Shown piece after piece: positions 11,863-20,551 of a DNA stretch of 64,000 nt. The position numbers and the translations under genes are program-made. A model generated the notes under the pieces. That model saw only the letters and a list, made by a program, of their open reading frames with translations. It was not told the origin of the DNA and searched no databases. Within the stretch, counting starts at the first letter, position 1. Every line of letters starts with the position of its first letter. This stretch comes from Trogon surrucura (lineage: Eukaryota; Chordata; Aves; Trogoniformes; Trogonidae): the NCBI GenBank assembly GCA_020746105.1, contig CM036658.1:15608689-15672688 (forward strand), written 5' to 3'.

Positions 11863-13228
11863 CGAAGTTATTATACAAATCCATATTGCAACATACAATA
11901 AAGTTACTTACAATGTGATTTAGCATCTACTGTTATCCACCTAAAGACCATCACTGTCTCCAAGTTTTTTGGTTTGAATATCACTAGAAATGGTGGAAGC
12001 ATACTTCAGAGACAAAATGCCTTCTTTGCTCTTCATTTGTAATGTATTTTTGTTCTGTTTCGGTTTGAAAAATATAGCATTTGAAAAACATAGCATTTAC
12101 CCACCTCAGAGAGCTAGGTGTTCTACTTTTTATTTCTGAAAGACTTTACTACCCTCAAGTTCCAGAACTGTGATATCCTTCTTAGGTCTAACTAGCTGGA
12201 TAGAACACAGGTACTTTTTCCTTTTTTTTTTTTTCTGTTGAATGCATGATCTCAATCCTCTCACTATTTCTGCATTATGTTGTCTATAATAATGTAGGTT
12301 GTATAATGTTTCATTATTTTCGCACTTTACCCCTAAGAAACCTTTTTTTTTCTTTCTATGCTAACACTAAAATAGTAAAGCTTTTATACATTAAGCTAGT
12401 AGCATAGCATCAAAATACTACCAAGAGAAAACACTTTAGTTACTGTAGCTCAGATGATTACTTCAGAACTGTTTTTACATAATGTAATGTCAAGCATTAG
12501 CTTAATATCTATGACTATATATACTGAAAAGCAATGTGTTTTAAGCCTTTTAAGCCACATGTATTCTGTGAGCCTGTGCTGTCTTCCAGTAGCAGGATCT
12601 GGACAGAGAAGTCACTTATTTCTTTTTGGTCATCGCTACTACTACATGAAATACTATTGTCCAGAGCAGGTAAAATACCAGAAGTGGCATCAGCTTACCT
12701 CTTCCTCCTCTTTCGCTGCCTCCATTAAAAAAAATCTATTATTTGGCATCAGAAAAACATACAAAATCCATCAAAACAAGTTAATCTGCTGCCAGGCCCT
12801 TGGAAGTAATCAAAAATTTAATATGTACACCGAGGTCGCATAGGGTAAACATGTCGGTTGATTCAGTTACTCACAATGTATTGCACCTTTCACAGTATCT
12901 AGTTTTATGTATCACAGGATTTTTTTTTTTCCTAAACAGAAAACATACCTTCTGTATTACCACTCCTCTACAACATTGTTGTTTCACCAGAACTTTTTTG
13001 CATGGGTTATTTTTAGGGCTTATGCTTTTTCAAGGGGGTCTGTTGTAAGCATGTGGAAACTTCTTTGCTCATTTTCGAAACAGAAGTTACAGACCTGCTC
13101 TGGTAAGAACAGCCTGACCCTGCACAGTAGTGATAGGACACTTACATATAACACTGAGTTTGAGAACCTGGGATGTCATTACTATGAAAAAGGATTTACT
13201 GAAGCAAAAATTATTTTTTTCTTCTACT
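11863..13228. other. Intergenic, no recognised feature
   Basis: AT-rich DNA with T runs (for example 12223-12235 and 12918-12930). Open frames up to 129 codons on the plus strand show no recognisable protein. It ends at the left edge of the endogenous retroviral element. Confidence 0.5.
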
Positions 13229-13808
13229 TGAGAGAATAAGAAAGTAGAGTGTCTTTACAAATAAGTGATAAAACCAGAAGAGGAGTGTGTGGGGTTTTTC
13301 TCCTTGTTAGTGATGGAACAAAGAGGAGAGTGTCCTTCCTGAACTAGGGAGTCACAGAATGCAGCCTGCAGGAGAAGATAACAAGACACCTTGACCATTA
13401 GGGCTATTAATTAAGTCAACAGCAAGGATGCTCTAAACTTTTGAACTTTGAGAAAGGGTGTGCAGGCTTAATAGGCCTATGAATATTAACTTCTCCGCCC
13501 TGGGCGGCATCAAGTTGGAGTTAATACAACATGCGATGTGTGTTGTTAAGGGGGGCACATGTTAAGGGGGAACATGGAATAGGCGGATCGGGAAGTCTGT
13601 ACCTCCTGAGTACCTCAGCCAATGGGGAAAGGGAGAGGGTTTCATGCGGCCGGGAAATTAGGATAAAAGGGGGCTGCGTCCTCCGGCAATTTGGGAGACC
13701 TCACTGGGACTTGGCAACCCCGGTGAACTCTGCCTTTATTCGAATAAAGTTCAGACTCCTCTGTCTTCTTTGTGAACACTGACCTCTGGCAATGTGATTT
13801 TCCGTACA
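13229..13808 (+). repeat. 5' LTR of the endogenous retroviral element
   Basis: 580 bases bounded by TG and CA. A CCAAT box lies near 13618, a TATA-like ATAAAAG at about 13663 and the poly(A) signal AATAAA at 13743-13748, in the order expected for U3-R-U5. It has six extra bases near its 5' end (around 13241) compared with the 3' LTR. The open frame across it (13531-13782) also appears in the 3' LTR and is not considered a gene. Confidence 0.93.
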
Positions 13809-13810
13809 AA

Positions 13811-13828
13811 TGGGGGCTCGTCCGGGAT
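13811..13828 (+). other. Primer-binding site, tRNA-Pro type
   Basis: TGGGGGCTCGTCCGGGAT lies two bases after the 5' LTR. It is the 18-base proline-tRNA complement used by many gammaretroviruses and looks perfectly conserved. Confidence 0.95.
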
Positions 13829-14078
13829 CCTTCCACCTTCCAGGGACAGCAGACGGTGAACGGGACTGATGGCGCGCCTCACCAAGATTTCGGTGATCAG
13901 TTCCCTTTGGTGGCTGCTGGCACTGGATGACTGATTGGGTTCCCGAGACTGTTCGGAGACAGACGAGTAACGGACCGAGTTGGTCCGTGAAGAGGCCCGA
14001 AGGAAAGGGCCAGGGGTCCGACGGAAAGGACCCGAGGTACCTCAAGCGATCCGAAGGGAAGGACCGCGAAAACTCACC

Positions 14079-14080
14079 GG
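14079..14080 (+). other. Probable retroviral major splice donor
   Basis: ACTCACCG|GTGAGTAT in the leader, about 250 bases downstream of the primer-binding site, is a near-consensus 5' splice site at the place expected for the subgenomic env transcript. Candidate acceptors are noted at 16639 and 19789. Confidence 0.55.
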
Positions 14081-14343
14081 TGAGTATGGGAACTTCGGGG
14101 AGGTAAAGGATGCCCAGGGAGGGCAGTGGACTGTCGGGAAGGGGCCCCGACGCTCGGGATGACGATCCCGAAATACCCCCGGAGTCTCCCTTGGGGAGAA
14201 TGTTGAGGTTTGGGATAGCCTGCACATTCCCTTAAAGGTAAAGGTTTTTTTGTTTTGTTTTGTTTTTCCTGGCCAGACTATATTCTGAAGAGAGGATATA
14301 GATGGTTCCCTCTTGGGGTAGAGGGAAAGGGAATAAATGAGGG

Positions 14344-15040
14344 TTGAAGTTTAGGAAGGGAGAAGGGGAGGATAACGAGGATATGGAGGATGTGTTCCAA
14401 TATCTCCCTCCTCCTTATGCCCGAGCTCCTCCACCTCCCCCAGGGGATGTAAGATCTTTGTATCCCCAACTCCCGAATCAGGGACATGAAGGAGGAGCTG
14501 CCATTACTGCTCTTTTGGGAAAGTGGAACAGTAAAGGGGAGGAAGGTAGAATACTGTGTCTCCTTCTACAGCTGGAAGGAGGATGCAGTCTGCATCAAGC
14601 CCTGTTGGACAGGCAGGAGGGAGGCGCTGGGTTTGTAATTGTGCCACTTTACCACTCAGGATGTAAAAGGAAAATGGGGAAAAAGTGGGTTGGAGTACCC
14701 CCTTACTTGAGAGTTTTGCTGTTTTTCTGGGATGGAAAATAATTGAAACAATGGAAAAGTTCGGTTATTTTTCTCGGTCAGAGTAACAATGCGAAAAGTG
14801 GGGAGGGAGGACCCTCTAAACTGGAAACAACTTACAGAATGGTGTACTAACTGGTGGCCAATGTATATTCTTGAACATCAGGGAAATTGTTGAAAGATGG
14901 AACTCTGAATTGTAATACAATATTGAAATTAATGATATTTTGCTGGTGGGAAGGAAAATGGGATGAAATACTGTATGTAAATCTTTTCTTTACACTCAGA
15001 AATGATTAAAAATCCAGGAAGGACTGTGGGTTAATGGTTC
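14344..15040 (+). pseudogene. Degraded gag region (late-domain part)
   Basis: A 132-codon open stretch (14344-14742) contains a proline-rich segment with PPPY (14407-14418), the motif used by gammaretroviral Gag to recruit NEDD4-type ligases for budding. The residues after it become frameshifted relative to gag. The following few hundred bases have scattered matrix-like coding traces in several frames. The normal gag start was not found and no continuous frame exists. Confidence 0.6.
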
Positions 15041-15411
15041 AAGATAGCAATGTTTCGGTGTTAAAAGCAGAAAATAACATGGTGGTGCTCATCATGTAGC
15101 ATTGGTAGGCAATGCAACAAATGTAAAAAGAAATATGAGTAAGGAGGAGTAGAGGATGTTGATATGTTGTCTGGACTGAGGAGGAATAAGTAGGAAGCGG
15201 CTGCACAGGATGAAAGGGGGGGGGGCGCGAATGGAGGACAGAGAGAAAGAAGGAACAGTGATACGGAGAACTCTGGTGAGGGAGAAAGTTTACAAGCCCC
15301 TCTCAGACAGGCAGCAGGAGAGTTTGGAAACTGGTTTAGTTAAAGGTGCTGCTTTCGGTATCCGGTTTAAAGACTTGGAAAGATAGCAGGGACGTGTAGG
15401 GAGGACCCTGA

Positions 15412-15747
15412 ATGGGTACTGAAGGTTACGGAATGTCTGGAATGACAATGTCTCAGTTGATTGAGATAGCATATATAATTTATAGTAACAGGGAGAAGGC
15501 TGGAAAGAAGAAAAGTAAAAAAAAAAAAGAAAAGAAAAAAAAGGAAAAAAAAGGGAAACGAAAACAAACAAATGTGCAGCAATACTGGCAGCTGCAATAG
15601 CCTGGGAAGTCATAAAATCAGAGGACAGGGCTATTAGGCCTCGGGGGGTAGGGAGGCAACTTCCTAGGAGAGCATCAAGGGTTGGAATATCATTGAGAAA
15701 AAGATGGGTGTGCTTTTTGTAAAAAGCAGCACTGGAGGACGGAATGC
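15412..15747 (+). pseudogene. gag capsid C-terminus and nucleocapsid, copy A
   Basis: A 62-codon open stretch (15412-15600) resembles the capsid C-terminal end plus the highly charged Lys/Glu-rich helix that follows it in gammaretroviral Gag; here it has become an A-rich run of lysine codons. It is followed in another frame by a zinc knuckle at 15709-15747 with all four ligands (C-x2-C-x3-H-x4-C). That is one residue shorter between the second Cys and His than the usual CCHC box. A related, diverged copy lies at 16795-17054. Confidence 0.72.
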
Positions 15748-15814
15748 TCACAATTCAGTCGGTGGGGTTTGAAAGAATACTGAAGTGTGATGTTAGATAC
15801 AGACTGTGTGAGAC

Positions 15815-15926
15815 AAGAGGATGAATCGGAATCCTCAGCACAACCCCTGGTAATAGTAAAGTTGAAGAATGAGCAGTACTTGACTTAAAGGATGCTTTCT
15901 GGGAATGTCCGTTTACAGAGGATAGT

Positions 15927-15961
<35 letters not shown>

Positions 15962-16130
15962 TATTTTAGTGGGAACAAGAGGAAAAAGGGAGAATAGTAA
16001 AACAACAATTGATGTGAACGGTCCTTCAGCAGGGATCCACAGGTTCTGTTTGGGCAAGCTTTGCAAGAGAGCGCTAATTTACTCCGCCTCCATGGATTAG
16101 GTTACTGCAGTCTGTGGAGGGGGGGGGAGC
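15815..16130 (+). pseudogene. Protease start joined to a reverse transcriptase fragment, copy A
   Basis: About 50 bases resembling the N-terminus of gammaretroviral protease run directly into the reverse transcriptase LDLKDAF catalytic block (about 15878-15898). The palm region is then interrupted by a 30-base T run at 15931-15960 and several stops. At 16111-16122, where the catalytic Y-x-D-D should follow LLQ, the codons read S-V-E-G, so the active site is lost. The thumb, RNase H and most of integrase are deleted after this point. Confidence 0.72.
15931..15960 (+). repeat. 30-base poly-T run inside the reverse transcriptase remnant
   Basis: An uninterrupted T homopolymer lies within the conserved reverse transcriptase palm. 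The flanking bases still align with the family on both sides, so the T run grew within or inserted into the coding sequence. Confidence 0.9.
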
Positions 16131-16257
16131 ACAGCTTTAACGTGTTAAAAAGCAGGTTAACCAAAGCTCTGGCCCCAGTGGGGAGGTGCAGATAAGTGAT
16201 GTGTTCTTAGACAAGTGTGTGGCCAGAATACTGTCTCTTGTAAAATCTCTTTGACAG

Positions 16258-16545
16258 GAAGCTCAGCTGGCACAGACCCTGCCTTTGGACTTTGCTGTCC
16301 ATGGCATTCAACCAGGAAACTGGGTCCTAATTAAAGAGTGGAAGGAAACACCACTGATGGCAAGGTGGCATGGGCCCTACCAAGTACTGTTAACTCTGCA
16401 ATCAGCAGTCAAGACAGCTGAACCTGGGTGGACTTATCATACCTGAGTCAAGATCTCCAAAGCCCCAGAAACTTGGACTTCTAAGCTGGAGGAAAAGGAT
16501 GGGAGACTGCAGTTTACTCTTCACAGGAGTGAACTGGAGTAGTGG
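16258..16545 (+). pseudogene. Integrase C-terminal domain fragment
   Basis: One open stretch encodes the integrase C-terminal SH3-like domain: a G-x-W-V-L-I strand, a W-H-GPY motif (GPY at 16372-16380) and a following leucine-rich strand. An in-frame TGA at 16444-16446 interrupts it, and pol-like residues continue after the stop. The catalytic core that should precede it is absent here, being deleted between about 16130 and 16258. Confidence 0.8.
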
Positions 16546-16641
16546 TCCTTGTGTCAACTTCGGGGGGAGCCCCAGGAGTTGACCCACAGATCATCTACTG
16601 AAGTGGTCTGAAAAGACCTCTCTTCTCTTGGATCTCCAGTG

Positions 16642-16794
16642 ATGCGGGGGCTGATGCTAACAGCTGTGCTGTCACTGCTCGCTTTATGCAGAATTGCTTC
16701 TGTGTATTTATTTGTCACACCTGGTGTAGAAGGTAACGTGGGAACTGGGAGGTTCTTAGCACCGAAGTTAGAAGGGAAAATGCCAACTTGTTAA
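16642..16794 (+). pseudogene. env leader remnant (signal-peptide-like, 50 codons)
   Basis: An ATG placed just after the integrase end, as env usually is, opens a 50-codon frame with a hydrophobic, leucine/alanine-rich N-terminal segment like a signal peptide. It ends at TAA 16792-16794, and the sequence then switches to a second gag segment, so the rest of env is missing. A possible splice acceptor (CTCCAG) ends at 16639, three bases before the ATG. Confidence 0.5.
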
Positions 16795-17054
16795 ACGAAA
16801 TACAGAAGTGTGCTTGGAAAATGTATAACAACAGAAAGAAAGTGGAGGAGGAAAGCAGAGAAAAGAAAAACTCCAATACAAGCTGCTAGCAGTGGCTGTA
16901 GCCCAGGACAATAACAGGGCTGGAGGAGGGTGTTCTCAGGCTCCGAGAGGCAGGCAAGATCCTGGTGGAATGCCAAGGGCCAGAATGCTGTTAGAAAAAG
17001 ATCAACGTGCCTTTTGCAAAGAGAAGAGGCACTGAAAAAGAGAATGCTTGCAAC
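16795..17054 (+). pseudogene. gag capsid C-terminus and nucleocapsid, copy B
   Basis: This is a second, diverged version of the charged capsid tail and zinc knuckle seen at 15412-15747. The knuckle region (about 17006-17048) has lost the first zinc-binding Cys (an Arg codon is present) and its Trp codon has become TGA. Its position after the integrase C-terminus and env leader is out of retroviral order. Confidence 0.72.
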
Positions 17055-17139
17055 CAAATCAGCAGTGATTTGAAGGAATAATGGGGCAAACAGCTAACGT
17101 GATGGTGGTGGGTTCAGACTGAAGGAAACTGAAGGTTAT

Positions 17140-17580
17140 GGACTGGAACCTTCCCCGACAAAGCCCCTGGTTATAATAAGGTTGGGGAGTGAGAAAATAA
17201 ATTTTCTAAGTAGATACAGGGGTTACTTATTTAGTATTAAACCCATGTAAAGGTAATTCTAGTAAGCAAACTGAGTCAATTATTGGTGCCACAGGGCAAA
17301 GGGAAAAGCCGGACGGTTTCCGGTTTTCTTTAGCCTTTGAAGTTTAGAACTGGCCAAGGGTGTTGCCCCATCAATTCCTGCCAGACTGCCCTGTGTCGCT
17401 ATTGGAAAAAGGAAGAATTCAAGTTCATATTCTTGAAAATAAACGTTTGGATGGCCAAGTTCTTATGTTACAGATGGAAGCTGTGCCGCAGGAGGTACTA
17501 GAGGGAGTAGAAAACACCGTAATAATTCTGGTTTGGGCCTCAGAAACACCAGGAAGATCTTGAGCAGCGGAACTGGTAAC
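17140..17580 (+). pseudogene. Protease and reverse transcriptase N-terminus, copy B
   Basis: A more complete aspartyl protease remnant keeps the active-site D-T-G codons at 17213-17221, but in a frame shifted from the upstream part. Its C-terminal strand (CPVSLL region, about 17383-17402) lies in the 67-codon frame at 17360-17563. The same frame ends with a WAS-x-TPGRS stretch typical of the start of gammaretroviral reverse transcriptase, followed by a stop. The sequence jumps to integrase about 50 bases later. Confidence 0.72.
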
Positions 17581-17612
17581 CACCCAACTGAAGCCAGATG
17601 CCAGACTGGTAA

Positions 17613-17802
17613 GGTGAGAGGCACTTTTTCAGGCTGGCCAGAGGCTTTTCCTTGTTGCACCAATAAAGTAAGAGAGGTATCAAAAATATTACTTGGAGAA
17701 ATAGCACCAAGGTTTGGGGTGTCTATAGGACTATCTTTAGATATGGGCCCCACATTTCATAGCAGAAAGAGCTCAGAATATTTTAACACTAATTTCAGAT
17801 AA
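17613..17802 (+). pseudogene. Integrase catalytic core fragment
   Basis: The 89-codon open frame 17533-17802 contains the integrase core TFSGW-x-EAFP block and the second catalytic Asp (codon 17740-17742) in a D-M-G-P context; the family has D-N-G-P. It is fused after a reverse transcriptase N-terminus, with all of the polymerase, RNase H and integrase N-terminus missing between them. Confidence 0.75.
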
Positions 17803-17889
17803 CAGAAGCAGAAGTCTGGATGAGGAAAATATTAAATACTCTAGAGCTGATAAAGAATTAATAGAACAAATGAGAGGGCAGATTCCCTC

Positions 17890-18160
17890 CAAAGGATGGG
17901 CACACCTGAGCAATGGCAGAATTAGGGAGAACTGTCAAAGAGCACAATAAGACACATTGCGGGGCGGACTCTCTGTATACATTTTTAAATCAGAAATGAG
18001 TAGGGATAAATTTATATGTTACAATTCGACAAGTGACTCAGCAATGGGAAAGGTAACTGAGTGCAATTAAGAGGAATGCACCAGGGGACGACTGTCAAAT
18101 TGATTTTTCTGAACTTCCAAGAAAAGGGGGATACAGCAATCAAAGTTGGGGAACATACCT
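17890..18160 (+). pseudogene. Integrase N-terminal region, displaced
   Basis: Broken frames encode a WAHL-x-NGRI stretch, an integrase zinc-binding-like segment around THCGADSL, and the first catalytic region (APGDDCQIDFSEL, about 18082-18120). This part should precede the core fragment at 17613-17802 but lies after it, so the element has been rearranged. Stops interrupt it. Confidence 0.68.
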
Positions 18161-18671
18161 CACCATACTAATGTGAAGAAACTGTCAAAACAATTTGTTC
18201 TAGTTGACCACAGACATTATTTTTTTGTGTGTGGACTATTTAATAGTTCATCTAGAGTGTTGTGAGCAACATGCAGGCAATTGCTGTGACTTCCCCTGAC
18301 GGAGTAAAACAAGTCGGGTTTGTGAAACAGGCCAAGAGTGTAGCCATTAGCATTATATGGATTATAACTCTTGCTTCTTTATTTTCTTTCCTCCCTCTCT
18401 ATAACAGAGTTAAGTATCGGAGTGGAAAAATTAGTGGACATACATAGAGTATTGTGAAAGATTTATTTTAACATTGGCCTTATTAAGTATATTAACTAAA
18501 AACATTTATTATGTATAAGGAATTAGTAACGTGACTAGTTCTTGTTTATTTACTCTTGCCTATATTTGGGATAGCAATTTCTAGACCACGCATGTGCTCT
18601 GGGCTAGGGGGCGTAGACCTTTGCAGACCCCCATTCTCTTGGCGAACGCGGTTACAAAAAGACAAATTATC

Positions 18672-18863
18672 ATGGATAGCGAGGTGATTGCTCTGTATGT
18701 TTCGGCTGGGATAACACTTGTTGCGGCATTTGTTTTGATGGTTTTTACTTGTTTGTTGTGGTGTTGTGGTGATCATTTTGGAGAATGTTGCGAGTTATAT
18801 TGTTCTGATGAACAACAACCACCTGCCCCGCCCCCTTCCCCAGTATTGGAAACAAACTTATAA
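18672..18863 (+). CDS. Small single-pass membrane protein ORF in the retroviral element, unknown function
   Basis: This is an intact 63-codon frame with a strong initiation context (ATCATGG). The product has a short acidic start, one long hydrophobic segment (about residues 5-30), a cysteine-rich juxtamembrane stretch with several CC pairs (about 27-44) and a proline-rich end (PPAPPPSP). The frame extends 26 codons further upstream to an ATG at 18594. It is not similar to gammaretroviral Env tails that I know. It may be an accessory-type gene, a captured host exon, or chance. I do not recognise it. Confidence 0.35.
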   Translation: MDSEVIALYVSAGITLVAAFVLMVFTCLLWCCGDHFGECCELYCSDEQQPPAPPPSPVLETNL

Positions 18864-19790
18864 ACCTAGAATATTTGGTGTTGTTAAGACATGTTTTGAT
18901 AGTTGTATTTGCTTGAGTTTTGATATGTTATGGTTAGAACATTTAATGGTTTTGCAGTTAAATAGTTGGTGTTGTTAATGAAGTAGTTAAATGTCAGAAC
19001 AGCGTTTCAGGATTGGATCATGGAAAAGAATGGACTGAGCAATATACGAGAAGACACGTGCTAGAACGCAAGATGGAGGACACTCGGCAATGCTCGGCAA
19101 ACAAGAATGAAGATGGAAGACCATTGGCATTAAAGAATGATGGACTGATAAGAGGACGAAGATGAAGAAAGTGGAAAGTGTGGACTTTTGGAAAGGATTT
19201 TTGGGTATATCAAAAGATAAGATACTGTTACTTGTAATACATTTTGGATTTTCTTATAAAGTCGATCGAAGCTTGCATTGTGCATGCGCAATTGCTTCTC
19301 TTTTGTTTTTCCTTTCTTTCCCCCTTCCTCTTCCGCCTCTGTCATTCATACCACCACTCACCACATAGAAGGAGCAGCAATGTCGAGCCACAGGGTACTG
19401 CCAGATTAGGAGTTCCCTGTCGTTGTGCACAAAGCAAACTCCCAGAAACCGAACCTGGCGTCCACGCATGCGCCCAGACCCGGGGTCTGCTCCGCAAGGC
19501 CCCCACAGTGACGGTATTGGGCATGCGTACCACCGCTGGTGGGAGGTGGACTTAAGCAAATGAGCCCTTGGAATAAGAAACGTAATATAAAAGTGGAAGA
19601 AAGGACTACTTTGTGCTTTTTCCCTCTACTTTATTTGGCTTGCTTTTTTTTTCAGCCCTTCCTTTTGGACTTCCCTCCAGCTCACCCCCAGCCTTTGCTT
19701 CGTTCCCTCTCTTCCTTTCTCTTTTCCTCCCTTTTCACACTGGCGCACTAGTTGTTAGACATTGGTTTTTGGTTTGGTTTTTTTTGTAGG
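18864..19790 (+). other. Non-retroviral-looking, promoter-like insert within the element
   Basis: This segment between the last pol remnant and the 3' LTR has no retroviral motif. It includes three GCATGCG-type NRF-1-like sites (about 19283, 19467 and 19521), a GC-rich patch, a TATA-like AATATAAAAG at about 19583 and a long CT-rich stretch ending in a splice-acceptor-like TTTTTTTTGTAG at 19789. It could be a piece of a different LTR or a captured host promoter. Confidence 0.4.
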
Positions 19791-19920
19791 AAAAAAAGTA
19801 GTAGAATTACAAAAGATGCAAGATCAAATTTGGGAACAAATGATAATTCTAAGACCAAAGGTGGATCAGGAGGAGAAAATCAGGTTAATGATAACCAAAC
19901 TTTGTAAAGAAAAATATTGA
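19790..19920 (+). other. Terminal 40-codon open frame after a splice-acceptor-like site
   Basis: After the acceptor-like TTTTTTGTAG|G, a frame from 19798 stays open for 40 codons and stops at TGA 19918-19920, just before the polypurine tract. The predicted peptide is charged and probably helical (rich in Lys, Glu, Gln, Ile and Met) with no Met in a good start context. It could be the last exon of a spliced transcript of the element. Function unknown. Confidence 0.3.
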
Positions 19921-19923
19921 AAT

Positions 19924-19937
19924 AAGAAGAGGAGGGA
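19924..19937 (+). other. Polypurine tract
   Basis: A 14-base pure purine run (AAGAAGAGGAGGGA) ends one base before the TG of the 3' LTR, the position and composition of a retroviral plus-strand primer. Confidence 0.85.
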
Positions 19938-19938
19938 T

Positions 19939-20551
19939 TGAGAGAATAAGAGTGTCTTTACAAATAAGTGATAAAACCAGAAGAGGAGTGTGTGGGGTTT
20001 TTCTCCTTGTTAGTGATGGAACAAAGAGGAGAGTGTCCTTCATGAAGGAGGGAGTCACAGAATGCAGCCTGCAGGAGAAGATAACAAGACACCTTGACCA
20101 TTAGGGCTATTAATTAAGTCAACAGCAAGGATGCTCTAAACTTTTGAACTTTGAGAAAGAGTGCGCAGGCTTAATAGGCCTATGAATATTAACTTCTCCG
20201 CCCTGGGCGGCATCAAGTTGGAGTTAATGCAACATGCGATGTGTGTTGTTAAGGGGGGTACATGTTAAGGGGGAACATGGAATAGGCGGATCGGGAAGTC
20301 TGTACCTCCTGAGTACCTCAGCCAATGGGGAAAGGGAGAGGGTTTCATGCGGCCGGGAAATTAGGATAAAAGGGGGCTGCGTCCTCCGGCAATTTGGGAG
20401 ACCTCACTGGGACTTGGCAACCCCGGTGAACTCTGCCTTTATTTGAATAAAGTTCAGACTCCTCTGTCTTCTTTGTGAACACTGACCTCTGGCAACATGA
20501 TTTTCGGTACATTTGTGAACACTGACCTCTGGCAACGTGATTTTCCGTACA
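19939..20551 (+). repeat. 3' LTR of the endogenous retroviral element
   Basis: 613 bases, TG...CA, with the same CCAAT, ATAAAAG (about 20366) and AATAAA (20446-20451) signals as the 5' LTR. It lacks the six-base insertion of the 5' copy and has a 39-base tandem duplication at its right end (about 20473-20551). It faces ZNF367 in the sense direction, about 2.1 kb upstream of the start codon. Confidence 0.93.

Larger units (their letters stand above)
13229..20551 (+). mobile_element. Chimeric, non-autonomous endogenous gammaretrovirus-like element
   Basis: A 7.3 kb element has two near-identical LTRs (13229-13808 and 19939-20551), a proline-tRNA primer-binding site directly after the 5' LTR, and a polypurine tract directly before the 3' LTR. 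Flanking tetramers TACT and TAGT may be a diverged 4-base target duplication. The interior has gammaretroviral gag, protease, reverse transcriptase, integrase and env-leader pieces, all broken by stops, frameshifts and deletions and not in genomic order. Gag-protease is present twice in diverged form, an integrase C-terminus precedes the second gag, and an integrase N-terminus follows the integrase core. The LTRs differ at about nine substituted sites plus a 6-base indel and a 39-base duplication. The element cannot encode a working virus. Confidence 0.92.

Noticed and set aside
13531..13782. 83-codon open frame repeated at 20234-20446
   Set aside because: It is LTR sequence, so it appears twice. 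It spans U3, R and U5 signals and is not expected to be coding.
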